The translations under genes and the position numbers were made by a program. Positions 46,541-55,490 of a stretch of DNA of 64,000 bases are shown one piece after another (the stretch's first letter is position 1; each line of letters starts with the position of its first letter). The stretch is taken from positions 496,001-560,000 of the forward strand of contig JAXLYE010000007.1 of NCBI GenBank assembly GCA_046351595.1, written 5' to 3'. The notes beneath the pieces were generated by a model. The model saw only the letters and a program-made list of their open reading frames with translations. It ran no database searches and was not told the origin of the DNA. This DNA comes from JAXLYE01 sp046351595 (GTDB taxonomy: Bacteria > Myxococcota_A > Polyangia > Palsa-1104 > JAEUJZ01).

Positions 46541-47839
46541 ATGCACCGTGCCCTCACCCGCCTGCTCTCCGTTGGTCTGCTGCTCGCTGCGGGGCTCTCT
46601 GCGCAGCTTGTGCCGTCGCGCGCACGGGCGCACGGCGGCCTGCCCATCTCGACGCAGCTGCTCATGCGCGGCGACGAGCTCCTGGTGCCGACGCCGTACT
46701 GGGGCATCTTCCTCGGGCGCGACGGCGGCGACTGGCGCTGGATCTGCGACGAGGCGATAAACGCCAACCAGCAGCGCCGCGTGGCCCTGTCCAGCGACGG
46801 CCAGACGCTGTATGCCACCGACCGCACCGGCCTCACGCTGTCGCCCGACGGCGGCTGCGACTGGATCCAGGTGACCGGCCCGCTGGCGTCGCTCGACGTG
46901 ATGGCGCTGGCCGCGGATCCGGTGCAGCCGGCGCGGGCCTATGCGCTGGCCAACGACGCGGTGAGCGGCGAAAAGACCGGCCTGTGGAAGACCGAGGATC
47001 GCGGCAAGACGTGGACGCTGCACCTGCCGCTGCCGACGCAGCTGCCGGGCGGGCTCGCGGTCGCGAGCGATGGCACGAAGGTGGCGGTGACGACCGTCAG
47101 CTCGACCACGCCGCGCACGGCCTCGCTCTACGAGGTCGACCCGCAGGGGGCGATGCAGGCGCGCGTGCCGACATTCGACCTCGACATGCAGCCGCTGATC
47201 TCGGTGGCGCCGCTCGCCTATGAAGGCGCGAACCTGTACCTGCGCACCAACTACGACGGCGGCATCGCGCTGCACCGCCTCGACGGCATGGGCGCGATCA
47301 CGGCGACGCGGCTGCTCAAGACCACGGCGCCGATCCTCGGGGTGCTGCGCGAGCCCAAGGGCACGCTGCTGGTCTCGACCAGCGAGGGCATCTACCAGCA
47401 GCAGGCGGATCAGTCCTTCAAGCTGCTGCCGACGCTGGCGGTCACGCAGTGCCTCGGCGCCAAGGGCCCGACGGTGTACGCCTGCTCGTGGAACTACGCG
47501 CCGGATCTGGCGGCCATCGCCCGGCTCAGCCCCGACCTGTCGATGTACACGAAGGTGTTCCAGTACAGCGACACCAAGGGGCCGCTCGAGTGCCCGGCCA
47601 ACACCGCCGTCGGCAAGATCTGCCCGGGCATCTGGTCTACCTATGCCGAGATGCTCGGCGTGACGCTGCCGAAGGCGGACATGAGCAGCCCGGACACCTC
47701 GTTCGGCGGCGGCAGCGCGTGCTCGGCCAGTCGCCCGAGCGGCGGCGCGCCCGTCGGATCCGCGGCCTCGGGCCTGCTGCTCGGCGCGCTCCTGGTCGCC
47801 CGCCGCCGTCGCCGCCAGCGGCTCACGGGCGCTGTCTAG
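46541..47839 (+). CDS. Exported BNR-type propeller protein with MYXO-CTERM-like sorting tail
   Basis: The 432-residue protein has a signal peptide (MHRALTRLLSVGLLLAAGLSA) and Asp-box-like repeats (TEDRGKTWTL; LSPDGGCDW) indicating a sialidase/BNR-type beta-propeller. Its C-terminal tail carries a Ser/Gly-rich linker with SACSAS, a membrane span (ASGLLLGALLVA) and RRRRRQR. The last part matches the MYXO-CTERM type of surface-sorting signal seen in myxobacteria. ATG 46529 is an alternative start 4 codons earlier. Such proteins are often outer-surface lipoprotein-like products; the ligand or enzymatic activity is unknown. Confidence 0.82.
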   Translation: MHRALTRLLSVGLLLAAGLSAQLVPSRARAHGGLPISTQLLMRGDELLVPTPYWGIFLGRDGGDWRWICDEAINANQQRRVALSSDGQTLYATDRTGLTLSPDGGCDWIQVTGPLASLDVMALAADPVQPARAYALANDAVSGEKTGLWKTEDRGKTWTLHLPLPTQLPGGLAVASDGTKVAVTTVSSTTPRTASLYEVDPQGAMQARVPTFDLDMQPLISVAPLAYEGANLYLRTNYDGGIALHRLDGMGAITATRLLKTTAPILGVLREPKGTLLVSTSEGIYQQQADQSFKLLPTLAVTQCLGAKGPTVYACSWNYAPDLAAIARLSPDLSMYTKVFQYSDTKGPLECPANTAVGKICPGIWSTYAEMLGVTLPKADMSSPDTSFGGGSACSASRPSGGAPVGSAASGLLLGALLVARRRRRQRLTGAV

Positions 47840-48120
47840 CCGGCGCCGAGCCGCGCGCGCAGCTCCGGCATCACCACACGCTCGTCGGGCACCCGCTGGT
47901 CGCCAGCCGGCTCGTCGCTCGGCTCGATCCGCCAGCGGCCGCCGTGGCGCGCGCCGAGCGCCCGCCGCCGATCCACGCTGTCCCGTATGCGCGTCGGCGT
48001 GGCGCAGGGCGGGGCCCGCACGCACGCGCCGTCCGCTCGCAGCGATCTGCAAGGACGCGGCGTGCTGCAAAAACGCGGCGCACGCTGCGCAAGCGCGGCG
48101 TGTTGGCGTAAGCTGCGCGC

Positions 48121-48762
48121 ATGCTCATTAAAGCGCACCACGTGGCTCGAGCCTCTTCGCTGCTCCCGCTGGCTCTCGGGGCGCTGCTTGCGGCGGCGTG
48201 CTCGACCAGCACCACCGACGCCCCCGGCGGCATGGATCTGTCGGTGACACGGGTCCCGCCGCGCGCGCCGCTCAATCACCGCGCCGCGGCCGGCACCTGC
48301 CCGATGGATCGCCCGCCCGGCACGACGATGGGCGGCGGCGGCGCCAGCCAGTGCACCAGCGACGCCGACTGCAAGGACGCTACCAAGGGGCAGAACGGCC
48401 GCTGCGTCTTCAGCCGGCTCGGCACCATCTGCACCTACGACACCTGCTTCGACGACAGCCCCTGCGGCGGCAAGGTCTGCGAGTGCCGCGCCGCCGCGAC
48501 CATGGCCAGCACCAGCACCAACCACTGCCTGGCCGAGGGCAACTGCCGCACCGACGGCGACTGCGGACCCGGCGGCTACTGCTCGCCGTCGTTCGGCAGC
48601 TGCGGCGCCTACTTCGGCGTCATCGCCTACTACTGCCACACCAGCAAGGACGACTGCATCGACGACGCGGACTGCACCACCGACGGCGGGCTGCCCGGCT
48701 ACTGCGCCTACAACCCGGCGACCTCGACGTGGCAGTGCAGCACCTCGCTGTGCGCGGGCTGA
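48121..48762 (+). CDS. Cys-rich lipoprotein
   Basis: The 213-residue lipoprotein has a signal peptide with lipobox (LGALLAAACS, Cys 27), then repeated Cys motifs of the type CTSDADC, CRTDGDCGPGGYCS and CIDDADCTTDGG. These are common in secreted myxobacterial proteins and resemble Dickkopf/EGF-like disulfide modules. The mature protein has about 20 Cys and must fold in an oxidising place. It overlaps the cytochrome gene by 13 nt, so the two are co-translated. No enzymatic motif is visible. Confidence 0.8.
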   Translation: MLIKAHHVARASSLLPLALGALLAAACSTSTTDAPGGMDLSVTRVPPRAPLNHRAAAGTCPMDRPPGTTMGGGGASQCTSDADCKDATKGQNGRCVFSRLGTICTYDTCFDDSPCGGKVCECRAAATMASTSTNHCLAEGNCRTDGDCGPGGYCSPSFGSCGAYFGVIAYYCHTSKDDCIDDADCTTDGGLPGYCAYNPATSTWQCSTSLCAG

Positions 48763-50045
48763 GCCGGGATGCGCCGGGGCCCTTAGCCGCGGCCGTCTGC
48801 GCGCTGCTGGCGCTCGGCTGCAGCGCCCCGCCCGGCCCCCTGCGCCGGTTCCTGAGCGATGCCGAGCAGCGACGGGCGCTGCTGCTCGAGTCGCTGCGCT
48901 CCCGCGACAATGATTATGCGCGCGCGCGCATCGCCCGCTACGCCGGCGGCGGTCGCCCGGACTGGACCACGCTGCCGCGCTTCCTGCCGCCGAGCGCGCC
49001 GCTGCCCGCCGACGGGACCGCGCTCGCCGACGAGCAGCTCCGGCCCCTCGACACGTCGCTGCCGCCGCCCGAGCGCGACACCGCCGACGAGCGCGAGCTG
49101 CAGCAGGCGCTGGTGCGCCTCGGGCAGTCCGCCTTCTTCCGCTACCCGGCGCAGCTCGTCTCGGGCTTCGATCGGCTCGCGGGCTCGCCGGAGCTGGCGC
49201 GCAGCTACGGGCTGTGGTCGGCGATGGGTCCCGACGGACAGGCCCAGCTCGGCGGCCTCGTCCGGGTCCGGCTGCCGAGCGGCGATCGGGCGCTGGCCCT
49301 GAGCTGCTCGACCTGCCACGCCGCGCCCGCGGAGGACGGCACGCTGAGCGCCGGCGCCGCCAACACCGAGCTCGATCTCGGCCGCCTGGCGAGCGACACC
49401 GCGGGCGGCGCGGACCTGCCGCCGGCGCGCTGGGGCCCCGGGCGGCTCGACACCAGCCACGACGGCGTCGACAACCCGGCCGCGATCCCGGAGCTGCGTG
49501 TCGTCGGTGCGCAGCGCTACCTGCACCACGACGCGACCGTGCGCAACGGCTTGTTCGCGCTGGCGCTGCGCATCGAGACGCTGATCACCACCAGCCTGAG
49601 CGAAGGCGCGGCGCCGCCCGTCGAGGTCGCGCTCGGCCTGGCCAGCTACCTGACCCTGAACACGCCCGCGCCCGCTCCGGTGCGCGCCGACGACCCCGGG
49701 CTCGCGGTCTTCCAGGCGCACTGCGCCCGCTGCCACCAGGGCGACGAGCTCGCGGGCGAGCCGGTGCCGCTGGCCGAGATCGGCACCGACGACACCCTCG
49801 GCACGAGCCGCGAGCGCGGCACCTCGGCCTACCGCACCCCGACGCTGCGGCGCGTCGGCCTGCGCCGCCAGCTGCTGCACGACGGCAGCCTGCCCGACCT
49901 CGGCGCGCTGCTCGAGCCGCGCCGCCTCGACGAGGGCTACACCGGCGGCCGGCACGGACCGGGCCGCGTCGCCGGCCATCGCTACGGCCTCGACCTTGTG
50001 GCGAGCGAGCGCGCGGCGCTGCTGGCGTTTTTGCAGACCCGCTGA
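48750..50045 (+). CDS. Dihaem c-type cytochrome lipoprotein
   Basis: The 431-residue protein starts at a GTG that directly precedes a lipoprotein signal (LAAAVCALLALGCSAPP, Cys near 24). It has two haem-binding CxxCH motifs, CSTCH (186-190) and CARCH (325-329), and a C-terminal part with LRHDGSL-like cytochrome peroxidase features (LLHDGSLPDLGALLEP). The overall shape resembles the CcpA/MauG superfamily, though the usual tryptophan bridge was not checked. The longer frame that starts at 48198 overlaps the Cys-rich gene and is not real. It is likely exported to the periplasm or surface for electron transfer or peroxide reduction. Confidence 0.82.
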   Translation: MRGLSRDAPGPLAAAVCALLALGCSAPPGPLRRFLSDAEQRRALLLESLRSRDNDYARARIARYAGGGRPDWTTLPRFLPPSAPLPADGTALADEQLRPLDTSLPPPERDTADERELQQALVRLGQSAFFRYPAQLVSGFDRLAGSPELARSYGLWSAMGPDGQAQLGGLVRVRLPSGDRALALSCSTCHAAPAEDGTLSAGAANTELDLGRLASDTAGGADLPPARWGPGRLDTSHDGVDNPAAIPELRVVGAQRYLHHDATVRNGLFALALRIETLITTSLSEGAAPPVEVALGLASYLTLNTPAPAPVRADDPGLAVFQAHCARCHQGDELAGEPVPLAEIGTDDTLGTSRERGTSAYRTPTLRRVGLRRQLLHDGSLPDLGALLEPRRLDEGYTGGRHGPGRVAGHRYGLDLVASERAALLAFLQTR

Positions 50046-50062
50046 GCCGCAAGCGATCCGAC

Positions 50063-50827
50063 ATGCAGTCGCACCGCGCCCGCCGCGTCCTCGCCAAGAT
50101 CCCGCGCGGCAGCTCCCTGCCCGTGCTCGTCGAGACCGAGGCGACGGCACGGATCGTGTTCACCAAGCTGCGCGGCGCGGCGCAGGGCCCGGCGGCGCTG
50201 GTGGCCGAGATCATCGTCGCCAGCCTGGCCGAGGCGATCGGCCTGCGCGTCCCGGCGCGCTCCCTCGTCTTCATCGCGCCCGGCATCGAGAGCGCCGACG
50301 CCAACGACGAGCTGCGCGGCCTGCTCGAGCGCAGCGCCGGCTGGAACCTCGGCTTCGCCTGGCTCGAAGGCGCGCGCGAGCTGCGGCCCGACGAGCTCGA
50401 TCGGATCGACGGTGACACCGCGGCGGCGATCCGCTGGCTCGACGGGCTGGTCGTGAACCCGGATCGCACGGCGCGCAACCCCAACCTGCTGTGGGGACCG
50501 GGCGGGCTGTGGCTCATCGACCACGGCGCGGCGCTCGGCTTCCAGCACAACCTGGCGCGCCTCACCGAGGACTCGCCGCGACGGCCGGCGCCGCCGGGGC
50601 ACCTGTTGGAAGGCCGCGGCGCGCTCGCGCAGTGGGATCCGCTGCTCGCCGCGCAGCTCGGGCGCGACGTGCTGCACGCGGCGGTGCGCGAGGTCCCGGA
50701 CGACTTCCTGCGCCCGCTCGTGCCCGTCGGCCCGCCGGCCGCCGTCGCCACCGCCATCCAGCGACGGCGCGAGGCCTACGTCGCCTACCTGTGGAAGCGC
50801 CTGAAGGCGCCGCGTCCCTTCATCTGA
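50063..50827 (+). CDS. HipA-like kinase-fold protein (stand-alone)
   Basis: The 254-residue protein resembles the stand-alone HipA-like kinase family (sometimes annotated HipA_2): TRIVFTKLRGAAQGPAALVA in part, then WLDGLVVNPDRTARNPNLLW and LWLIDHGAALGFQH, which correspond to the catalytic HRD-like and DFG-like segments of HipA. There is no HipB-type regulator next to it, so a classical toxin-antitoxin pair is not supported. It begins 17 bp after the cytochrome stop. Cytoplasmic, no signal peptide. A role in phosphorylating a tRNA synthetase, as for HipA, is inference only. Confidence 0.75.
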   Translation: MQSHRARRVLAKIPRGSSLPVLVETEATARIVFTKLRGAAQGPAALVAEIIVASLAEAIGLRVPARSLVFIAPGIESADANDELRGLLERSAGWNLGFAWLEGARELRPDELDRIDGDTAAAIRWLDGLVVNPDRTARNPNLLWGPGGLWLIDHGAALGFQHNLARLTEDSPRRPAPPGHLLEGRGALAQWDPLLAAQLGRDVLHAAVREVPDDFLRPLVPVGPPAAVATAIQRRREAYVAYLWKRLKAPRPFI

Positions 50828-50920
50828 CTGCCGGCGCCTGGCCGCCTGCGTCTGACCGCCGGCAGGGGCGAGGCGATTGCGGGCGCACGGGCGCAGAGCC
50901 GCGTGTATAAAATCCCGCCG

Positions 50921-52369
50921 ATGGTGGCTCAGGCGGAGGCGCAGGTCGACGGCGGGCTCCCGGCTCCGGCGCCGGGCTCGCTTGTAGTGGTCGGCGGCGG
51001 CGTCCTCGGCGTGCTGACCGCCTACTACGCCTCGGCCGCCGGCCACGCGGTGACGCTGGTGGCGGCGGGCGCCGAGCCCAAGGCCGCGGCCCCGGCCCGC
51101 GCTGTCGATCCGCGCGCCGCGACCTTCGCCGGCGAGGACATGCGCTTCGTCTCGCTGCTCGAGGGGCGAACGTACCTGGGCCCGGCCGCGGATCCGCTGC
51201 GACCGGATCACGCGGCCGCCTTCGCCCGGCCGGTCCACGAGGGCGGCTGGCTCGATCGGCCGCTCGGGGACTACGACGCGGCCGAGCAGGCGTGGCTGCT
51301 GCGCCGGGCCGAGCACGGTCGCGACGCGGCGGCGGTGGCGCGGCTCGGCGCGCGCTTCGTGTCTGAGAACCTGACCGCGCAGCGGCTGTGGATCGATCTG
51401 CTCGCGGCCGAGCCCGAGCTCGCCGCGACCGCCGACGTCCGCCGCGACGGCATCCTCCGCCTGTACCGCCACCCCCAGCTCCTCGACGAGGCCGAGCAGC
51501 TGCACCGGCAGCACGGGGCGCTCCTTGGCGATCGCCTCGATGCGGCGGCGGTGGCGGCGCTGCAGCCGGCCCTGGCCGCGGCCTGCCGCGAGGGCGCCTG
51601 CGTCGGCGGGCTGCGGGTCGACGGGCTGGCGTTCCGGGCACAGACCCTGGTGCGCGGCCTGCTCGATCGGCTGCGGGCGCGCGGCGGCCGCCTGCGCTTC
51701 GGCGTCGAGCTGGCCGCGGTCGAGCGCGACGAGGCGGGGCAGGTGCGCGGCCTGCGGAGCGCGGACGGCGAGCTGCTGCAGGCGCGGCACTACGCCCTGT
51801 GCGTCGGCGCCTACGACGCCCCCGGGCTGCTGCGCGGGCTCGGGGCCGCCGACGAGATCATGGCCGTGCTCGGGCTGTGGGTGCGGCTGCCGGCGCCGCC
51901 GGGGCTGTCGCTGCCGCTCAAGCTGCAGGGGACGCGGGCCGGACCGGACGGCGGCGCGCGGCCGATCGTCGATCTCAACCTGCACGTGCTGCGCGACGGC
52001 TCCGGACCGCCGCTGCTGTGCGCCGGCGGCGGCTACCTGTTCGCGGGCTCGGCGCGGCGGGCGCGCGCGGGCGGCGATCCGGCGGCGCGCGCGGTGGTGC
52101 AGTCCGAGCTCCACGCGATGCTCGATCGCTACCTGGGCGAGGCCTACCGCGCCGCCCGCGCCCGCGGCGAGCTCGTCGAGGGGCAGCAGCCCTGCCTGCG
52201 CTCGTTCACCGCCGACGACCTGGAGCTGTGGCGCGAGCTGCCGGCGCGCGGGCCGCAGGGGGCGGGGCGGCTCGTGCTCGTCGCGGGCGGCAACACCGGA
52301 ACGACGGCCAAGGCGCCGCTCCTGGCCCGGCAGGCGCTCGTCCGCTTGAGTGAACACGAGTCTGCTTGA
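50921..52369 (+). CDS. FAD-dependent oxidoreductase (DAO family)
   Basis: The 482-residue protein has an N-terminal dinucleotide-binding motif (SLVVVGGGVLGVLTAYYASAA with GxGxxG-type spacing, about 19-30) and a C-terminal FAD-contact segment (VLVAGGNTGTTAKAPLLARQ). This is the layout of DadA-like D-amino-acid dehydrogenases and related DAO enzymes. The substrate-binding residues cannot be read from sequence alone. ATG 50921 was preferred over a GTG six codons upstream. It has no signal peptide. A GTCTGC/GCAGAC inverted repeat follows the stop. The genomic context gives no clear pathway. Confidence 0.8.
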   Translation: MVAQAEAQVDGGLPAPAPGSLVVVGGGVLGVLTAYYASAAGHAVTLVAAGAEPKAAAPARAVDPRAATFAGEDMRFVSLLEGRTYLGPAADPLRPDHAAAFARPVHEGGWLDRPLGDYDAAEQAWLLRRAEHGRDAAAVARLGARFVSENLTAQRLWIDLLAAEPELAATADVRRDGILRLYRHPQLLDEAEQLHRQHGALLGDRLDAAAVAALQPALAAACREGACVGGLRVDGLAFRAQTLVRGLLDRLRARGGRLRFGVELAAVERDEAGQVRGLRSADGELLQARHYALCVGAYDAPGLLRGLGAADEIMAVLGLWVRLPAPPGLSLPLKLQGTRAGPDGGARPIVDLNLHVLRDGSGPPLLCAGGGYLFAGSARRARAGGDPAARAVVQSELHAMLDRYLGEAYRAARARGELVEGQQPCLRSFTADDLELWRELPARGPQGAGRLVLVAGGNTGTTAKAPLLARQALVRLSEHESA

Positions 52370-52547
52370 ACAGACCGCCGTCTGCAGCAGCAGACAGGCC
52401 GTCTCCGTCGGAAGGATCGGCCGCCGCCGCCGCGCCTGCGGCCCAGCCTGGTTGCACCGTCGCCGAGCCCTGTGCAACGGTCCGCTCGTTCCTTGACCCA
52501 GCCCGGCCCGGCGCGGGCCCGGCGGCTGAACAGCGGCGGAGGTGATC

Positions 52548-53702
52548 ATGCGTGAGGCGCTGACGCGAAGGTTCTGTGGACGTGGACCCCTTGCTGGCCG
52601 CGGCCGTGCGGGGCGGCTCTTGCGGGGCCTGGCCCTTGTGGCTTCCCTCGGCGGGGCGTGCGCCGGCAAGGGCGGCGAGCAGGCGGCGGATCTGGGCACC
52701 ATGCCGTCGGATCTGTCGGGCGCTCTGCCCGATCAGGGCGCGGGCGGGCGCGATCTCGGGCCGGCGGCCGACGGGGCGGTGAGCGCGGGCTGCCGCGGCG
52801 ACGAGGCGCCCGGGCGCACCTACAAGCTGGCGACGCGCTCGCTGCTGCTGCCCACGCAGGCGCGCGCTTTTGCCGTGGATCTCGACGGAGACGGGCGGCC
52901 GGACAACCAGCTCAAGAACCTGCTGGCGGTGATCGCGGCGGCCGGGCTCGATCTGCAGGGGCAGCTCGATCTGGCGGTCGAGGCCGGGCAGACGGTGAGC
53001 CTTTTGCAGCTGCGCTCCGTCGACACCAGCACCAGCGACTGCGTCGGGGTGATGCTCGGGCTGGCGCAGCCGAGCGGGCCCGGGGCGCAGCCCAGGTACG
53101 ACGGCACCGACACATTCACCGTCGAGGGCAAGCTGGCGCCGGGCAGCGGCCGACTCAGCGCCGGGCGCTTCGAGATGACGCCGCCGCGGGATCAGAAGGC
53201 CGCCGACGAGACCGCGGTCGAGCTGCGCCTGACCCTGTCGCCGGGCAGCGTGCTGACGCTGCCGCTGCGCGGCGCGCACATCGAGGGCAAGCTCGAGCGA
53301 TCGGGCTCGGTGTGGGTCCTGCGCGACGGCGCGCTGCACGGCGCGGTCAGCCAGAAGGACGTCGAGCAGCGGCTGGTGCCGACGATCGCGGATCAGGTGA
53401 CGATGCTCATCAACCGCGATCCGGCGTCGGCCACCGCGCATGTGCTGATCGGGCTGTTCGAGTCCAAGACCGATCCGACGAGCGTCGCCAAGTGCATGGT
53501 GCCGGCGAACTGCTGCCGGACCAGCCCCGGGACCTGCAAGATCCTGCCGGCCGAGGTCTCGGCGTCGGCGATCGGGACGCTGCTGGCGCCGGACATCGAG
53601 GTCCTTGACGACGCCTCGCGCTGGCAGCCGTCGGCGGGCGGGCGTGCCTACGACGCGCTCTCGGTCGGCCTGGGCATCGAGGCGGTGACCGCGACCTTCT
53701 GA
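52548..53702 (+). CDS. Lipoprotein with EF-hand-like loop
   Basis: The 384-residue protein has a signal with lipobox (LALVASLGGAC, Cys near 38), a Gly/Asp-rich linker, and a mature domain that starts with the calcium-type loop VDLDGDGRPDNQLKNLLAV. A beta-rich part and a Cys-rich tail (CMVPANCCRTSPGTC) follow. Similar lipoproteins with the DLDGDG-DN start are frequent in myxobacteria, function unknown. The ATG at 52548 has GGAGG 5 nt upstream. The gene is monocistronic by spacing. Confidence 0.75.
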   Translation: MREALTRRFCGRGPLAGRGRAGRLLRGLALVASLGGACAGKGGEQAADLGTMPSDLSGALPDQGAGGRDLGPAADGAVSAGCRGDEAPGRTYKLATRSLLLPTQARAFAVDLDGDGRPDNQLKNLLAVIAAAGLDLQGQLDLAVEAGQTVSLLQLRSVDTSTSDCVGVMLGLAQPSGPGAQPRYDGTDTFTVEGKLAPGSGRLSAGRFEMTPPRDQKAADETAVELRLTLSPGSVLTLPLRGAHIEGKLERSGSVWVLRDGALHGAVSQKDVEQRLVPTIADQVTMLINRDPASATAHVLIGLFESKTDPTSVAKCMVPANCCRTSPGTCKILPAEVSASAIGTLLAPDIEVLDDASRWQPSAGGRAYDALSVGLGIEAVTATF

Positions 53703-53820
53703 GCCTCAGGTGCTTCCAGTAGGGGAGCGGGTCGTCGGGTGTGCGCCCAGCTTCGGGGGCGCGGGCAGGCGCGCGAGCAGGCGCAACCCGTCCGCGAACG
53801 GTTCCGAAAACCATGGGAGC

Positions 53821-55431
53821 ATGCCGACGCAACACACACGTCGTCCGTCGCACCAGCCGGTCTTTGACGCGGCCCACACCTCGCAGGCCCGCGAGCGCCA
53901 CCCGGCAGAGGAGCGGCACGAGGTCCCGATCCCGGAGCGGCGCCCGCAGACCGAGGACCAGGCCGCGGTGCCCGCGGAAGCCGCGGATGTGCGCGCCGCG
54001 GTCGGTCACTACTCCGAGCCGGGCGCGGATCAGCCCATCGCCACTGCGGATCGGGCCGACACCGCGGCCGAGCGGCCGATCATCGACCCGCAGTTCATCG
54101 GGCCGCCGACGCAGAAGCAGCTGCTCGATCAGGAGAAGCAGCGCCTGCGCCAGTCGATGACCGCGGCGCAGACGCTGCAGGGCGACGAGCGATCGCAGTC
54201 CATCGAGCGCGCGCTGACCCAGACCGAGCAGTTCACCTCCCAGTTCTACGGCAACGAGCTCGGGCCCGACGGCAAGCCGGTCCGCCACGCGGTGCCGCCG
54301 CAGCTCATCTCGGCGGTCCGGCCGCTGATCGAGGACATCGAGAAGCCGGTCGACGGGCAGACGCGGCCCGCTGGCGCCGATCCCGAGGCCGCCCGCACCG
54401 GCGATCACGTCGACTGGAACTCGCGGCTCGGCGTGCCCGAGTACCGCACGCAGTCGGACAACCTGGCGACGCCCGAGGGCACGTGCAACGTCACCAGCCT
54501 GGCCATGGTGCTCGAGCGGCTCGGCTACAGCCGCGCCGACGCCATGCGCGCCGTCGAGCGGCGGCTGAAGAAGCAGTACCTGGCCGACAAGTACAAGGAC
54601 CAGTCGGTCTGCACCATCGATCAGCCCGAGCAGCTGGATCAGATGAAGCTGCCCGACGAGGTCATGCAGACGGCGGTCAAGGGCTACCTCGACGAGCAGC
54701 AGCGCGCCGGCCAGACCTACCAGAAGCCGCGCGGGCAGGAGACCACCGACGCGCAGCGGCTGCAGATGAGCCGCGAGTTCAAGGACAACGCGCAGTACGA
54801 GGACGTGCTGGACCTGCTCCGCCACGTCAGCCACGCCGGCGATCGCACGGACATGGGCACGGTGGCGCCGAAGCTGCTCGCCGAGATCGAGCCGAACGAG
54901 ATCAAGCGGCCCAAGATCGAGACGATCAACAGCGGCGGCTGGGACGGCGCCCGCGATCGCATCGAGGACACGCTGGGCCTGGGCGGCGGCGTGCAGCTGA
55001 GCTTCCGCCACAAGGGGCAGCGGCCGGGCACCCACATCATCAGCGTCCAGGACGTCACCGAGAACGGCCTGGTCGTCGACGATCCGTTCGGCAAGCCGCG
55101 CGCCGACTACACCGGCCGCGGCGGCGACGCCTACGCACCGGCCAACTCGACGCGGCGCACGGCGCAGTACAAGAACCAGGTCGATCGGGATCCGGTCGGG
55201 CCCGCGGACGACGGCGTCGGCAACGACTGGCACGCCGATCGGGCGCAGGACTTAAAGGCCAGCGAGTCGCTCGGGCGCTCGGCCTCGGTGCCGGACGGCG
55301 TGTACCAGAACAGCTGGAACTACGCGCGCCTGTTCACGCCCAAGACGCAGGCCGAGATGCAGGCCGAAGAGGCCGAGAAGTTCTGGCAGCTCGGCCTGCT
55401 GAAGATCCCCAAGAACCCGAAGGCGCAGTGA
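53821..55431 (+). CDS. Leaderless C39-like cysteine peptidase, possible effector
   Basis: The 536-residue protein has a disordered N-terminal third and a papain-like (C39_2-type) domain: Cys222 in TPEGTCNVTSLAMVLERLGY, His405 in PGTHIISVQDV and an Asp near 420 in LVVDDPFG. Together they form a plausible triad. Between them lies a helical insert (about 240-370). No signal peptide is present. It is followed by a strong terminator and then by a leaderless GH19-type hydrolase, which suggests a pair of delivered toxins or lysis proteins (inference). The start was taken at the ATG after a low-complexity stretch. Confidence 0.7.
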   Translation: MPTQHTRRPSHQPVFDAAHTSQARERHPAEERHEVPIPERRPQTEDQAAVPAEAADVRAAVGHYSEPGADQPIATADRADTAAERPIIDPQFIGPPTQKQLLDQEKQRLRQSMTAAQTLQGDERSQSIERALTQTEQFTSQFYGNELGPDGKPVRHAVPPQLISAVRPLIEDIEKPVDGQTRPAGADPEAARTGDHVDWNSRLGVPEYRTQSDNLATPEGTCNVTSLAMVLERLGYSRADAMRAVERRLKKQYLADKYKDQSVCTIDQPEQLDQMKLPDEVMQTAVKGYLDEQQRAGQTYQKPRGQETTDAQRLQMSREFKDNAQYEDVLDLLRHVSHAGDRTDMGTVAPKLLAEIEPNEIKRPKIETINSGGWDGARDRIEDTLGLGGGVQLSFRHKGQRPGTHIISVQDVTENGLVVDDPFGKPRADYTGRGGDAYAPANSTRRTAQYKNQVDRDPVGPADDGVGNDWHADRAQDLKASESLGRSASVPDGVYQNSWNYARLFTPKTQAEMQAEEAEKFWQLGLLKIPKNPKAQ

Positions 55432-55438
55432 CGCGGTC

Positions 55439-55469
55439 GCCGCGGTGCGCACGACCGCGGCCCTTTTTT
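55439..55469 (+). terminator. Rho-independent terminator after the C39-like gene
   Basis: GCCGCGGT and ACCGCGGC form a perfect 8-bp stem with a 7-nt loop, followed by CC and six T. Confidence 0.88.
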
Positions 55470-55490
55470 GCGGAAGGACGAGAGGACGAG

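Noticed and set aside
45683..47839. Long plus-strand frame beginning antisense to the 45638-46408 lipoprotein
   Set aside because: The first 280 residues are Arg/Gln/His-rich shadow sequence. The real gene begins with a signal peptide at 46541.
52380..52415. GTCTGC/GCAGAC inverted repeat as terminator of the FAD oxidoreductase gene
   Set aside because: The stem is only 6 bp and no T-run follows.
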